Source: Bacteroidota bacterium
GTDB taxonomy: Bacteria; Bacteroidota; Bacteroidia; Chitinophagales; Saprospiraceae
Direction: 5' to 3'
NCBI GenBank assembly: GCA_029561355.1
Contig: JAKQJD010000446.1
Coordinates: 1 to 41,927, forward strand
DNA: 41,927 nt
The position numbers and the translations under genes are program-made. Shown here piece after piece: positions 14,317 through 22,514 of the stretch; positions within the stretch are counted from its first letter, which is position 1, and every line of letters starts with the position of its first letter. The notes below the pieces were generated by a model, which did no database searches, had not been told where the DNA came from, and saw nothing but the letters and a program-made list of their open reading frames with translations.

Positions 14317-14472
14317 ATGTTACAGAAAATCAAGCATTTCCTTAGACCTGAGCACGAGGTCACGTACTCCCACCCGGTTGCTCGAATCATACCTGCATTT
14401 GCCTGGCAGATTCTGGAATGGGCCGTTTGGCTGGCGATCATCCTAAATATTGCGAAAGCGGTTATTGGTTGA
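14317..14472 (+). CDS. Small membrane protein, 51 aa, probably leaderless
   Basis: Starts MLQKIKHFLRPEHEVTYS and has a hydrophobic, Trp-rich stretch (AFAWQILEWAVWLAIIL, about residues 27-43), a single membrane span with a basic N-terminus, probably facing the cytoplasm. It is the only clear plus-strand gene of the element. Its own strong promoter, apart from the minus-strand operon, suggests expression in the integrated state. That would fit a superinfection-exclusion or host-effect protein, but this is inference. It overlaps the end of the integrase gene by 11 bases, tail to tail. Confidence 0.65.
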   Translation: MLQKIKHFLRPEHEVTYSHPVARIIPAFAWQILEWAVWLAIILNIAKAVIG

Positions 14473-15616
14473 AAAACGGGTGATTGGCATAAGTAACCGC
14501 CGTTTCCTGGCCGGTGATTCGTACGTACTGCAGGAATGAAGCCATAGATCGGTGACCTGTGAATTTCATCACTTCGAGCGCCGGGATTCCAGCCAAAACA
14601 GCATTGGTCGCAAATGACCTGCGGGCTGTATGGCTGCTGACTAACTCCCATTTCGCATACTTCTTTACCTGCATTTTCCCGCCCCGGTGCTCGGTTATTG
14701 TTACCTGCTGCACAATTCCAGCCTTCCGCACTATTTCCTTGATATGCTTGTTCAGTTTTTGGTTGGACAGTTTCGGGATGCCTTTACCTTGGTATTTATC
14801 GATGATCGCCTGTAGTTTTTGATTGACTGGCAATGTGACCGGATGCTTTGTTTTGGTCTGGCTGATGTTGACAACTTTCACGCCTCCAATCGTTCTTATC
14901 CGCTCTTCCCCTACCTGGTGCCAATCGGAAAACCGCTGCGCGGTGTAGTACCCTACTAGAAACAAGTCTCGCGCTCTATCGAGCGCATCAGCCAGATCAA
15001 TGCTTTCGATTTTCTGGATCTCCTCGGTGGTGAGATATACGCTTTCATCCGGTATGGCCTGCGGTGGTTTCACGGTGTTCCAGCGTTCAGCCGGTATCAG
15101 GTGCCTTATTACGGATCGGAGCGTTCGGATCATCTTGCTGGAATGGCTGCTGCTGTAATTGCTCTTTGCCATCCATGCGATAAATCCTGTTATATAACCT
15201 TCGGCTATATCATCCACGACTCTTTCTTTCCGCTTCGCCTGTACCGTGTACCGACTGATATTGCTTGCAAGTGTCGAGTATGCCCGCAGGCTGTTTTTCC
15301 TTCCTGTCTCTGCGAAGATTTTGCTGCCACGCAGCGTGATTGCATCCTGTATCGATGTGGATTCGCTGTCTGTAAGGTTTTCGGGCGGCACACCGTTTTT
15401 TTTGGTGTATTCTATGATCCCGTATCTGATATCATCGAGGCGCCGGTTGATTTCTCGGCTCGTTTTGCTCTGTCCTCGTTTTACATCCCAGTCGTTTGGG
15501 TTGACAGCGATACCAGTCGCCCAAGTGTATTTTTTACCGTTCAGGCGCGCTATTGCCCGGATCGATGTTGTTTTGCCCCATGTCCTTTTTCGGTTGAATT
15601 GTACTGTAATAAGCAT
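14462..15616 (-). CDS. int: Tyrosine-type site-specific integrase
   Basis: 384 residues from the ATG at 15616 (MLITVQFNRKRTWGK); the frame continues to 15673 but would need a TTG start right beside the tRNA. The N-terminal part has the Bacteroidota phage/transposon-integrase arm-binding pattern (RLNGKKYTWATGIAVNPNDW). The catalytic set is visible in the C-terminal half: Arg in GYYTAQRFSDWHQV, a Lys in the following strand (QTKTKHPV), HTARRSF (H-x-x-R), then TGHRS and the Tyr nucleophile in FLQYVRI. It would cut and join at an attachment site at or near the tRNA-Glu gene, for both integration and excision. Confidence 0.95.
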   Translation of the reverse strand: MLITVQFNRKRTWGKTTSIRAIARLNGKKYTWATGIAVNPNDWDVKRGQSKTSREINRRLDDIRYGIIEYTKKNGVPPENLTDSESTSIQDAITLRGSKIFAETGRKNSLRAYSTLASNISRYTVQAKRKERVVDDIAEGYITGFIAWMAKSNYSSSHSSKMIRTLRSVIRHLIPAERWNTVKPPQAIPDESVYLTTEEIQKIESIDLADALDRARDLFLVGYYTAQRFSDWHQVGEERIRTIGGVKVVNISQTKTKHPVTLPVNQKLQAIIDKYQGKGIPKLSNQKLNKHIKEIVRKAGIVQQVTITEHRGGKMQVKKYAKWELVSSHTARRSFATNAVLAGIPALEVMKFTGHRSMASFLQYVRITGQETAVTYANHPFFNQ

Positions 15617-15676
15617 GACGGACGGGTGTCGTTTTGGGTGTCGTTTGCTCCACGCTTTGCCCCGCTTCCGCAAAGA

Positions 15677-15748
15677 GGCCCGTTCGTCTAGGGGTTAGGA
15701 CGCAGGATTTTCATTCCTGTAACACGGGTTCGATTCCCGTACGGGCTA
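15677..15748 (+). tRNA. tRNA-Glu (anticodon UUC)
   Basis: Full cloverleaf: acceptor GGCCCGT/ACGGGCT (with one G-U pair at 1-72), D arm GTCTAGGGGTTAGGAC, anticodon stem CAGGA/TCCTG around loop TTTTCAT (anticodon TTC), and T arm ACGGG-TTCGATT-CCCGT, discriminator A. CCA is not encoded. The gene is followed directly by a terminator, and the integrase start lies 60 bases upstream on the other strand. This marks the border between the element and the host chromosome. Confidence 0.95.
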
Positions 15749-15750
15749 CA

Positions 15751-15780
15751 AAGCCACCTCCAAAAGAGGTGGCTTTTTTT
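15751..15780 (+). terminator. Rho-independent terminator of the tRNA gene
   Basis: GCCACCTC (15753-15760) and GAGGTGGC (15766-15773) form a perfect 8-bp stem with loop CAAAA, followed by seven T residues. It is three bases after the mature tRNA end, so the tRNA is a single-gene unit. Confidence 0.9.
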
Positions 15781-16056
15781 ATTTTGCAAATGCTCTGAAC
15801 CATCCTGTTATCATTTGCCATCTGATAAAAAGATTAAACTATTCGATTTGAATCGAAGATAAAAGCCAACTTTTTCAAACAGCATTACTGCTGCATAATA
15901 CACTTATATTATTTTACTGGAACCTATAACATCAAATTAATAATTTTTTATTCAATAAAATTATATTAATTTATTCCGTTTTTCCAAACAAATCCAATTT
16001 TCCCAAAATTATCCGCCCTGCCCCTTTACCTTCGCCGGTATCACTTTGCAACCTAC
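15781..16056. other. AT-rich intergenic spacer
   Basis: About 275 bases with strong A/T runs between the tRNA terminator and the ATP-grasp gene. I see no open frame of note and no repeat. A possible -7-like TACCTTCG lies near 16,027, 30 bases before the ATG, but no convincing -33 element was found. Confidence 0.6.
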
Positions 16057-17505
16057 ATGGCGAAAAACGATCTCTTCCAACATTACCATGCTGCCCCGGA
16101 ATTCTGGGATGAAATGCGGCTGCCCGATGGCGCCGTCCGCACGCACTACGAAGCCGTGGTACGTGAATTGAGTCAGTTACCTGCCGATGACCTGAAGCGG
16201 AAGGAGGAACTGGCCAAGCAACTTTTTATGAACCAGGGCATCACCTTCACGGTGTATTTCGAGAACGAGGGCATCGAACGCATTTTCCCGTTCGACATCA
16301 TTCCGCGCATCATCGTGGAAAGTGAGTGGCTGCACATCGAGGAAGGCATCAAGCAGCGGCTGAAAGCGCTCAACCTGTTCCTGAAAGATATTTACAATGA
16401 GCAGCAAATCGTAAAAGACGGGATCGTGCCGGCCAGCCTGATCGTCACCTGTCCGCACTTCACCCGTGAAGTGTTCGGCATTCCGGTGATACACGATATT
16501 TACGTGCATATTGCCGGTATCGACCTGATACGGGATGCCGACGGGACGTATTACGTGCTGGAAGACAACCTGCGAACGCCATCCGGCGTGAGTTACATGC
16601 TCGAAAACCGGGAGATCACCAAGCGCATTTTTCCGAATATGCTGGCGGATAATTCGGTTAAAAAAGTGTCCGATTACCCGCTGATTCTTGGAAAAATTCT
16701 TCGGTCGCTGGCGCCGCGTCCTGTCGGTCAGCCGGTTGTAGCGCTACTCACGCCCGGTATCTTTAATTCTGCATATTACGAGCACACGTTCCTGGCCCGC
16801 TACATGGGCATCGAACTGGTGGAAGGGCGCGACCTGGTGGTAGACGATCACAAAGTGTATATGAAAACGACCCGTGGCAAACGCCAGGTGGACGTGATTT
16901 ACCGCCGGGTGGACGACGACTTTCTCGATCCGCTCGTGTTCCGGCCCGACAGCGCGCTCGGTGTGCCGGGATTAATGTCGGCATACCGGCGTGGAAATGT
17001 GGCGCTGGTAAACGCCGTAGGCAACGGTGTGGCCGATGACAAAGCAATTTACGCTTACGTGCCCGATATGATCAAATATTACCTGAACGAAGAGCCGATC
17101 CTGCAAAACGTCCCTACCTACCGCATGGAAGATATCGAAGCGCGTGCGCACGTTTTTGCCAATATGGAAAAAATGGTCGTCAAGCGTACCAATGAATCGG
17201 GCGGCTACGGCATGGTGATGGGCAACAAGGCCAGCCCGGAAGAACTGGACGGCGCCAAAGCGGCTATCCTGGCCGATCCCCGCTCCTTCATTGCACAACC
17301 GATCATTAAACTTTCCACCGTACCCTGCCTGATAGATGGCAAATTGCAGCCCCGCCACGTCGATCTCCGGCCGTATGCACTGTGCGGTCCGCAAGGCATC
17401 GAGATCGTGCCGGGTGGGCTCACCAGGGTGGCTCTGCGCGAAGGTTCGCTGGTGGTGAATTCGTCGCAGGGCGGGGGGAGCAAGGATACGTGGGTCGTGG
17501 GTTAG
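16057..17505 (+). CDS. Circularly permuted ATP-grasp protein (type 2)
   Basis: 482 residues of the circularly permuted ATP-grasp family (formerly DUF404/DUF407). Recognisable blocks are the start with YHAAPEFWDEM, IPRIIVESEW, LEDNLRTPSGVSYMLENR (about residues 168-185), VDVIYRRVDDDFLDPL and, near the end, KRTNESGGYGMVMG (a glycine-rich ATP-binding loop) and VDLRPYAL. Such enzymes join an amine to a carboxylate using ATP; the substrate of this family is unknown. It forms the known three-gene set with the alpha-E and transglutaminase genes that follow, which is thought to make or process a peptide-like product in the cytoplasm. Confidence 0.92.
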   Translation: MAKNDLFQHYHAAPEFWDEMRLPDGAVRTHYEAVVRELSQLPADDLKRKEELAKQLFMNQGITFTVYFENEGIERIFPFDIIPRIIVESEWLHIEEGIKQRLKALNLFLKDIYNEQQIVKDGIVPASLIVTCPHFTREVFGIPVIHDIYVHIAGIDLIRDADGTYYVLEDNLRTPSGVSYMLENREITKRIFPNMLADNSVKKVSDYPLILGKILRSLAPRPVGQPVVALLTPGIFNSAYYEHTFLARYMGIELVEGRDLVVDDHKVYMKTTRGKRQVDVIYRRVDDDFLDPLVFRPDSALGVPGLMSAYRRGNVALVNAVGNGVADDKAIYAYVPDMIKYYLNEEPILQNVPTYRMEDIEARAHVFANMEKMVVKRTNESGGYGMVMGNKASPEELDGAKAAILADPRSFIAQPIIKLSTVPCLIDGKLQPRHVDLRPYALCGPQGIEIVPGGLTRVALREGSLVVNSSQGGGSKDTWVVG

Positions 17506-17507
17506 TT

Positions 17508-17727
17508 ATTGGTTATTGGTTATTGGTTATTAGTGGTCTCCGCTCAAGGATATAAAGGCAATGGCAATTAGTACAACTGATTGGCAATCAACACTTTCAT
17601 ACAATTCAAACACCCTGCACAACAAAACCCAAGAGCAACGCACACTAATAACCAATAACTAATAACCAATATCAACAAAACCCAAGAGCAACGCACACTG
17701 ATAACTAATAACCAATAACCAATAACA
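17508..17727. repeat. Short-period repeats and 51-bp tandem duplication, hairpin-forming
   Basis: The left arm (17508-17533) is a row of TTATTGG units starting just after the ATP-grasp stop. A 51-base unit with CCAAGAGCAA and several AATAACC blocks lies at about 17620-17670 and again at 17673-17723 with few changes. The AATAACC blocks can pair with the left arm to form a long hairpin. This would separate the two genes, although they belong to one functional cluster. Confidence 0.8.
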
Positions 17728-17731
17728 AAAA

Positions 17732-18670
17732 ATGTTAAGCCGCATCGCAGATTCCCTTTTTTGGATGGCCCGCTACATGGAGCGCACCGACGGTATGCTC
17801 CGGATGCTGAAGATCAACCTGATCACGGCGCTGGACCGGAGCGGACAAGCCAATTTCAACTGGCAGCCGGTATTGAAAATATTCACGTCGTTGCCGCCGG
17901 AAGAAGTGGAACGCCTGTCGCTCAACAGCGATGAGGTGCTGCGCTACATGATTTTTAACAAGGAAAACGAAAATTCCATCCGAAGTATAGTGGGCAAGGC
18001 CCGCGAGAACACACGCGGTGCACAGGACCATGTAACCAAGGAAGTGTGGGAAAGTATCAATGAATTTTACCACAAACTGAACGACCCGGGGCTGGAAAAA
18101 GCCATTGCCCGCGGCGAACAAATCGTTATGCTGAGTGGTCTGATCAATCAATACCTGCATTTTACAGGCGTAGCGGAAGTAACGATGCCACGCGAACAAG
18201 GATGGAACTACCTGAACCTGGGAAAATTCATCGAACGGGGCGTGATCACGGCGGATATTCTGGACATCAAATTCAGCAATATATCCAACGATCTGGCCAA
18301 CCCATCCGATGTGCCCTACTGGCGCAACCTGCTGCTGTCGTTGAACTGTTATGAACTGTATCTGAAACGTTACCAGGGCAGCCTCGACGGGCAGAATGTG
18401 GCGGATCTGGCTATTTTGAATCCACAATTCCCGCGTTCGCTGGCCTATTGCCTTTTCCGGCTCGAACGTACTGTACAGCACCTGTCGGATGAGTACCCGG
18501 AAAATTCCGACCCGGTAAAAAAGATCATTGGCCGCCTGCGTGCCAAAGTTGAATTTGCCGATATGGAAAGTATTTCCGGCGTTGGATTGCACACCTTTTT
18601 GACAGAGATGAAACTCAACTTTTACCAGTTCAGCAATGCGCTGGGCAGGACTTATTTTGCCTACAACTAG
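17732..18670 (+). CDS. Alpha-E domain protein
   Basis: 312 residues of the alpha-E family (formerly DUF403), an all-helical protein. It begins MLSRIADSLFWMARYMERTD, the hallmark of the family (M-L-S-R-x-A-x-x-x-x-W-x-x-R-Y-x-E-R), and has the later pattern FIERGVITADILDIKF (about residues 165-180). Members are always found next to circularly permuted ATP-grasp proteins and transglutaminases; their reaction is not established. It is three bases from the transglutaminase gene, so the two are co-transcribed. Confidence 0.93.
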   Translation: MLSRIADSLFWMARYMERTDGMLRMLKINLITALDRSGQANFNWQPVLKIFTSLPPEEVERLSLNSDEVLRYMIFNKENENSIRSIVGKARENTRGAQDHVTKEVWESINEFYHKLNDPGLEKAIARGEQIVMLSGLINQYLHFTGVAEVTMPREQGWNYLNLGKFIERGVITADILDIKFSNISNDLANPSDVPYWRNLLLSLNCYELYLKRYQGSLDGQNVADLAILNPQFPRSLAYCLFRLERTVQHLSDEYPENSDPVKKIIGRLRAKVEFADMESISGVGLHTFLTEMKLNFYQFSNALGRTYFAYN

Positions 18671-18673
18671 ACG

Positions 18674-19618
18674 ATGCCGACTTTCAAGATCAACCACCTG
18701 ACACAATACCGGTACGACCGACCGGTTCGGGAAAGCACCAACCAGATAAAGGTTTTTCCCGCTACCTACAACGGTCAGGAAACAACCCGGCATAAACTGA
18801 CCATTACCGGCGAACCCTTTATTAACCGCTTCACCGATTACTGGGGCAATGAAGTGGGCTGGTTCACCCTGAACGCTTCGCACCAGGAATTGCTGATCGA
18901 CAGCCAGGTTATCGTAAAAACGTCGAATTCGCTGCAAAATCCGCTTGTGACGTCGAGACTCGGCGACTGGGAACTTATACGGCAGGAAGTGAGCAGGCAA
19001 TTGTATCTGCTCGATCTTTGCAGGCCGGAAAACATTGCCGCAGCCGATAAAATCGCATCCATCGTACTCGATTTACGCCATAGCCGCGATACCCCCGCTG
19101 TTTTTATTCAGCGGTGCTCCGAATACATATTCGATCATTTCACGTATCAGAAAGGAATCACCACCGTAGAAACCACACTCGACGAAATTCTGGAGCACCA
19201 GATGGGCGTGTGTCAGGACTTTGCGCACGTGCTCCTGCAAATCCTCCGCTCGGAAGGTATGCCTGCGCGTTACGTCAGCGGGTACATTTGTCCGAACAAG
19301 GACGGCGCACGCGGCGCAGGTGCCACCCATGCGTGGGTGGAAGTTTGGTTGCCCGAATCAGGCTGGGTCGGTATCGACCCCACCAACAATACCTGGGTGA
19401 GTGATCAGCACGTGAGCCTGGCTGTAGGCAGGCATTTTGAGGATTGCAGCCCTGCCAAGGGAACTTTTAAAGGACCCGCTAATCAGGAATTATCCGTCTT
19501 TCTCTCCGTCAGTTACGAGGACGGCAGCAAAGTGGAAGACAGCAATATGGTTCAGATGAGCAAAGAGCCGGTCTTTATTCAGAACGTGCAGATGGAGGAA
19601 GGCGTGCAGCAGCAGTGA
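18674..19618 (+). CDS. Transglutaminase-like cysteine protease domain protein
   Basis: 314 residues. The N-terminal ~90 residues (NHLTQYRYDRPVRESTNQIK) match the beta-rich bacterial transglutaminase N-domain. The catalytic part has the Cys in MGVCQDFAHV (about residue 179), the His in ATHAWVEVWL (about residue 220) and the Asp in GIDPTNN. This completes the ATP-grasp / alpha-E / transglutaminase set. It probably hydrolyses or transfers a peptide bond in the product of the cluster. No signal peptide is visible, so it is expected to be cytoplasmic. Confidence 0.93.
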   Translation: MPTFKINHLTQYRYDRPVRESTNQIKVFPATYNGQETTRHKLTITGEPFINRFTDYWGNEVGWFTLNASHQELLIDSQVIVKTSNSLQNPLVTSRLGDWELIRQEVSRQLYLLDLCRPENIAAADKIASIVLDLRHSRDTPAVFIQRCSEYIFDHFTYQKGITTVETTLDEILEHQMGVCQDFAHVLLQILRSEGMPARYVSGYICPNKDGARGAGATHAWVEVWLPESGWVGIDPTNNTWVSDQHVSLAVGRHFEDCSPAKGTFKGPANQELSVFLSVSYEDGSKVEDSNMVQMSKEPVFIQNVQMEEGVQQQ

Positions 19619-19621
19619 TTT

Positions 19622-19777
19622 TTGAAGGTTTATGAGGTTGATAAATGTTGATGAGGTTGATGGGGGTTGATATTAGGCGCCTCGAAAACAGAAGAATGCT
19701 TTTCTGTTCGAGTGGCCGTATATCAACCCTTATCAACCTCATCAACCCTTATCAACATTTATAAACCCTCATCAACA
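19622..19777. terminator. Long imperfect hairpin between convergent genes
   Basis: The left arm (about 19622-19673) is made of GGTTGATGA-type units and the right arm (about 19719-19777) of their inverse, TATCAACC. The inner part (19681-19712) is a separate stem, CTCGAAAACAGAA with TTTTCTGTTCGAG. It lies between the transglutaminase gene and the opposite-facing acidic protein gene, where a two-way terminator is expected. Confidence 0.7.
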
Positions 19778-19782
19778 ACCAA

Positions 19783-20250
19783 CTAGTAGTCCGTTTCGTC
19801 GGGAATATCTTCCTCCTCATCACGACGGCGGGTCACAATGATGTGATCGTCTTCATCGCTGGAGCCGTCATCTACAATATCATCGTCTTCTTCGCCGTGT
19901 CCGTCGAATTCATCGCCAACTTCTACGTCAGCGAAATCTTCCCGAAGTTGACCTTCATCATCATAGTCTTCATCTTCTTTGACAAGACGTTTGGCTTCCA
20001 GAATGGTCATACGAATCAGGTAATAGGTATCGTCGGTCTCGAAAGGGAGTGCCGACACCTTTTTACCCTCCTTGTCCGTGTAGGAAAGAAGGTGATCTGC
20101 ATAACCGGAAGGGTATTTCATTTTTACGAGGCGGACAATGTCTTCCGGAAGGGCATCGTAATCTTTGACAACGCGTTTTTTAGCCAAGGCCTGGTGTAAT
20201 TTGGATTTTAGAATCAGTACGCTGGGCGAACCGTTTTTCGTTAGCGGCAA
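19783..20250 (-). CDS. Acidic conserved hypothetical protein, 155 aa
   Basis: A folded-looking N-terminal half (MPLTKNGSPSVLILKSKLHQ, then YPSGYADHLLSYTDKEGKKV and ALPFETDDTYYLIRMTILEA) is followed by a highly acidic, disordered tail rich in Asp and Glu (from about residue 95). The DDTYYLIRM strand looks conserved, but I do not recognise a family. The acidic tail could bind basic partners. It faces the transglutaminase gene and lies upstream of nothing obvious, so it may be a single-gene unit. Confidence 0.7.
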   Translation of the reverse strand: MPLTKNGSPSVLILKSKLHQALAKKRVVKDYDALPEDIVRLVKMKYPSGYADHLLSYTDKEGKKVSALPFETDDTYYLIRMTILEAKRLVKEDEDYDDEGQLREDFADVEVGDEFDGHGEEDDDIVDDGSSDEDDHIIVTRRRDEEEDIPDETDY

Positions 20251-20298
20251 ATTTAAACGAATGGGTTTCTATTCGTCAAAATTTTTTTCACTGATTTT

Positions 20299-22356
20299 TT
20301 ATTGCCCTTTCCTGATTTCAACAATTTCGACCCTGCGCTCGCGTGCAGCATCGGGGTGATAAACGGAATTCCGCTCGTCGTGCAGGTCATCGCTGATGTT
20401 GTGGCGGGCATTTGTTTCGCCAAAACTCACTTCCGACAACTTTAATTGCCCGGACTGAATATAGGGTTTGAGGGCGCCGTCGGCAAAAAAATCAAAATAA
20501 TTTTTTACGCTGCTGACCCTGCGCTTGCCGAGTTCGAGGTTATAATCGGATTTTGCACGCGGACTGGTGAAACCTTTGATGAGTACTTCGAGTTGTTCGC
20601 CTTTTTGCATGCGTACCAAAAGCAGATCGGCGAGTTGAATAAGTCGGTCGTAACCACGGCGTACTTCGTTCTCAAAAAAGTCGTCCGTCAGGTTTTCCGC
20701 AGCTTCGGAACGGGCGCCTGACAGACCCTGCGAAAAACGGGACCGGTATTCGTCCTGCTTTTCCAGGTAAGTTAAAACCGTTTCCTCGTATTGCTTTTTG
20801 GTAAAGCTGCGACGGGTGCGTTTATCCGGTTCGTCGTTGTCGAAATACAAAGGCAGCCCCACGAAGTCCGCCAGTTCCGGCTCTTTGACGGTTGGCGGTG
20901 TCGGTTGAGGTTCCGGATCCTGCTCGTGTTGTGGCGGCGGGGTCGCCAGCGTCGGAATGGTATCTTCTTTCGACAGTGGCACGTATTTCTCTTCTTCCCT
21001 GGGTAGTTTGAAAGAAAAAATATCATTGCAGCAGGACTTGCTGGCTTCATCCAGGTAAAACGATCCGGGCCTGTTACTACTCAGGTATCCGTTTTTGCTG
21101 TCCTTTTTCAGGAAATAATACAGGTCATTGTAACTGGAGTTCAATCCGACCCCTGCATTTCTGGGTTCGGAAAATGTTTCCTCGTCCTTTCCGGCTAAAA
21201 AAATATCGTAGCCGCCAAGTCCTGGCAAGCCGTCGGAGCTGTAGAATATTTTTTGCGTAGGCGAATGGAAGAACGGGGTGGCGTCATTTTCCGGCGTATT
21301 CAAAGCAGCAGCATTGACCGGTTTACTGAACCTGGGTAGTTTCCCGATTTTTTTGCCGGGTATCGGCAAGGCGCATTCACAAAAAAACACGGTATCGAGG
21401 GGCAGGTACCAGAGGTCGAGGTTGCCCTTGCCGCCGGGACGGTCGCTTGAAAACCACAAAACAGGCCCCTGATAATGTTCGTCATAACCGATCGACGGCT
21501 GTGTGGTGGTGTAACCAGGCATATTGACCGGTTCCGGCAGACGAACCGGCGGAAGCCAGCGGTTGCGGCGGTCGATTACGGTGAGCCACAATTCGCACTT
21601 GATTTCGGAAGGATTGACGTCCTGACAAACAGTGAAGACCACATAGTGCCCGTCCGGTGAGAAGGCCGTGTGCGCAATGTGGGCCGTATCCGCTACCGGA
21701 AAACCCTTTCCCGGTTCACGTGCGCGGCCGCCCTTGGCGGAGATCATGACCTTGGTGATTTTGTCTTTCGGGCGCCTGCGGGAATCTTTTTTATCGAAAC
21801 GATAGGAAGAGAAGAATAGCGTATCACCGACTACGATCGGTGCAAAATCGCTGAACGGGCTGTTTACTTCCCTTCCCAGGTGCTTGATTTCTACCTGGGC
21901 AGGTGTGGCAGCAATGGATTTGGCATCCTGAAGGTGAGCGATTTCCCTGGTAACTTCTTCCCGGAGTTCTATGCCCAGCCCGGAAGTATCGTGTAAAAAC
22001 TTCTCGAAGTGTTTCAGTGCTTTGTCGTAATCCCCCTGGCTCTTTTTGACTTCTCCCATGCGATATTCGAGCAACGGGAATTTTTTTTCCGCTTTTTTCG
22101 AGTGAGCAACTTTATCGTATCCTTTTTCTGCTTCTGAGTAAGCGCTGATCAGTCGGGCACAATCGGCATATTTCCACCATACGTCGAGATCGTCTTGTTG
22201 TTTCTTCAAAAAATTGTCGTAGTACTGGATCGCAGCGCCGTAATCCTTGTTTTCGACGGCGAGGTCTCCTGCCCGTTCCCAGGCTCTGAGCGGTTGAAGG
22301 AATGCTACCGGGGCGGTAGAACACCAGATAGTGAGGATGAAAAGAAATGATTTCAT
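20299..22356 (-). CDS. OmpA-family protein with TPR and PD40 propeller (PorE-like)
   Basis: 685 residues with a signal peptide (MKSFLFILTIWCSTAPVAFL). TPR-like helices follow (about residues 25-130), then a beta-propeller of PD40/WD40-like blades (DTLFFSSYRF, AFSPDGHYVVFT, LWFSSDRPGGKGNLDLWYLP, IFYSSDGLPGLGGYDIFLA) and a C-terminal OmpA peptidoglycan-binding domain (IKGFTSPRAKSDYNLELGKR). This layout matches PorE-like and gliding-linked outer-membrane-associated lipoproteins of Bacteroidota. The gene sits downstream of the PorP/SprF gene on the same strand, a pairing common in type IX secretion and gliding loci. Confidence 0.9.
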   Translation of the reverse strand: MKSFLFILTIWCSTAPVAFLQPLRAWERAGDLAVENKDYGAAIQYYDNFLKKQQDDLDVWWKYADCARLISAYSEAEKGYDKVAHSKKAEKKFPLLEYRMGEVKKSQGDYDKALKHFEKFLHDTSGLGIELREEVTREIAHLQDAKSIAATPAQVEIKHLGREVNSPFSDFAPIVVGDTLFFSSYRFDKKDSRRRPKDKITKVMISAKGGRAREPGKGFPVADTAHIAHTAFSPDGHYVVFTVCQDVNPSEIKCELWLTVIDRRNRWLPPVRLPEPVNMPGYTTTQPSIGYDEHYQGPVLWFSSDRPGGKGNLDLWYLPLDTVFFCECALPIPGKKIGKLPRFSKPVNAAALNTPENDATPFFHSPTQKIFYSSDGLPGLGGYDIFLAGKDEETFSEPRNAGVGLNSSYNDLYYFLKKDSKNGYLSSNRPGSFYLDEASKSCCNDIFSFKLPREEEKYVPLSKEDTIPTLATPPPQHEQDPEPQPTPPTVKEPELADFVGLPLYFDNDEPDKRTRRSFTKKQYEETVLTYLEKQDEYRSRFSQGLSGARSEAAENLTDDFFENEVRRGYDRLIQLADLLLVRMQKGEQLEVLIKGFTSPRAKSDYNLELGKRRVSSVKNYFDFFADGALKPYIQSGQLKLSEVSFGETNARHNISDDLHDERNSVYHPDAARERRVEIVEIRKGQ

Positions 22357-22494
22357 ACGATTTGAATCGGATTAAGGTTGTTTAGGTGATGTTTTCACTG
22401 TTGATTGGGCAACAGTATTATAGAAGGCATTGGTTTCCCAAACGCACATATGATGATTTTCAGTTTATTGTAATCGGTAAAAATGCGACAAAAC

Positions 22495-22514
22495 CCGATT
22501 TTTTAAAAAATCGG
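22495..22514. terminator. 20-bp perfect AT-rich palindrome at the end of the PorP gene
   Basis: CCGATTTTTTAAAAAATCGG covers the stop codon of the PorP/SprF gene (TAA at 22503-22505). It can fold as a 10-bp cruciform or hairpin with no loop and may act as a weak terminator before the OmpA-family gene. Confidence 0.45.

Noticed and set aside
15617..15673. Longer integrase start at 15673
   Set aside because: It is a TTG next to the tRNA with an odd Lys/Arg-rich start. The ATG at 15616 begins a normal arm-binding domain.
22495..22514. AT-rich palindrome as an attachment site or IS end
   Set aside because: No transposase or second copy nearby. It fits a local terminator or chance palindrome better.
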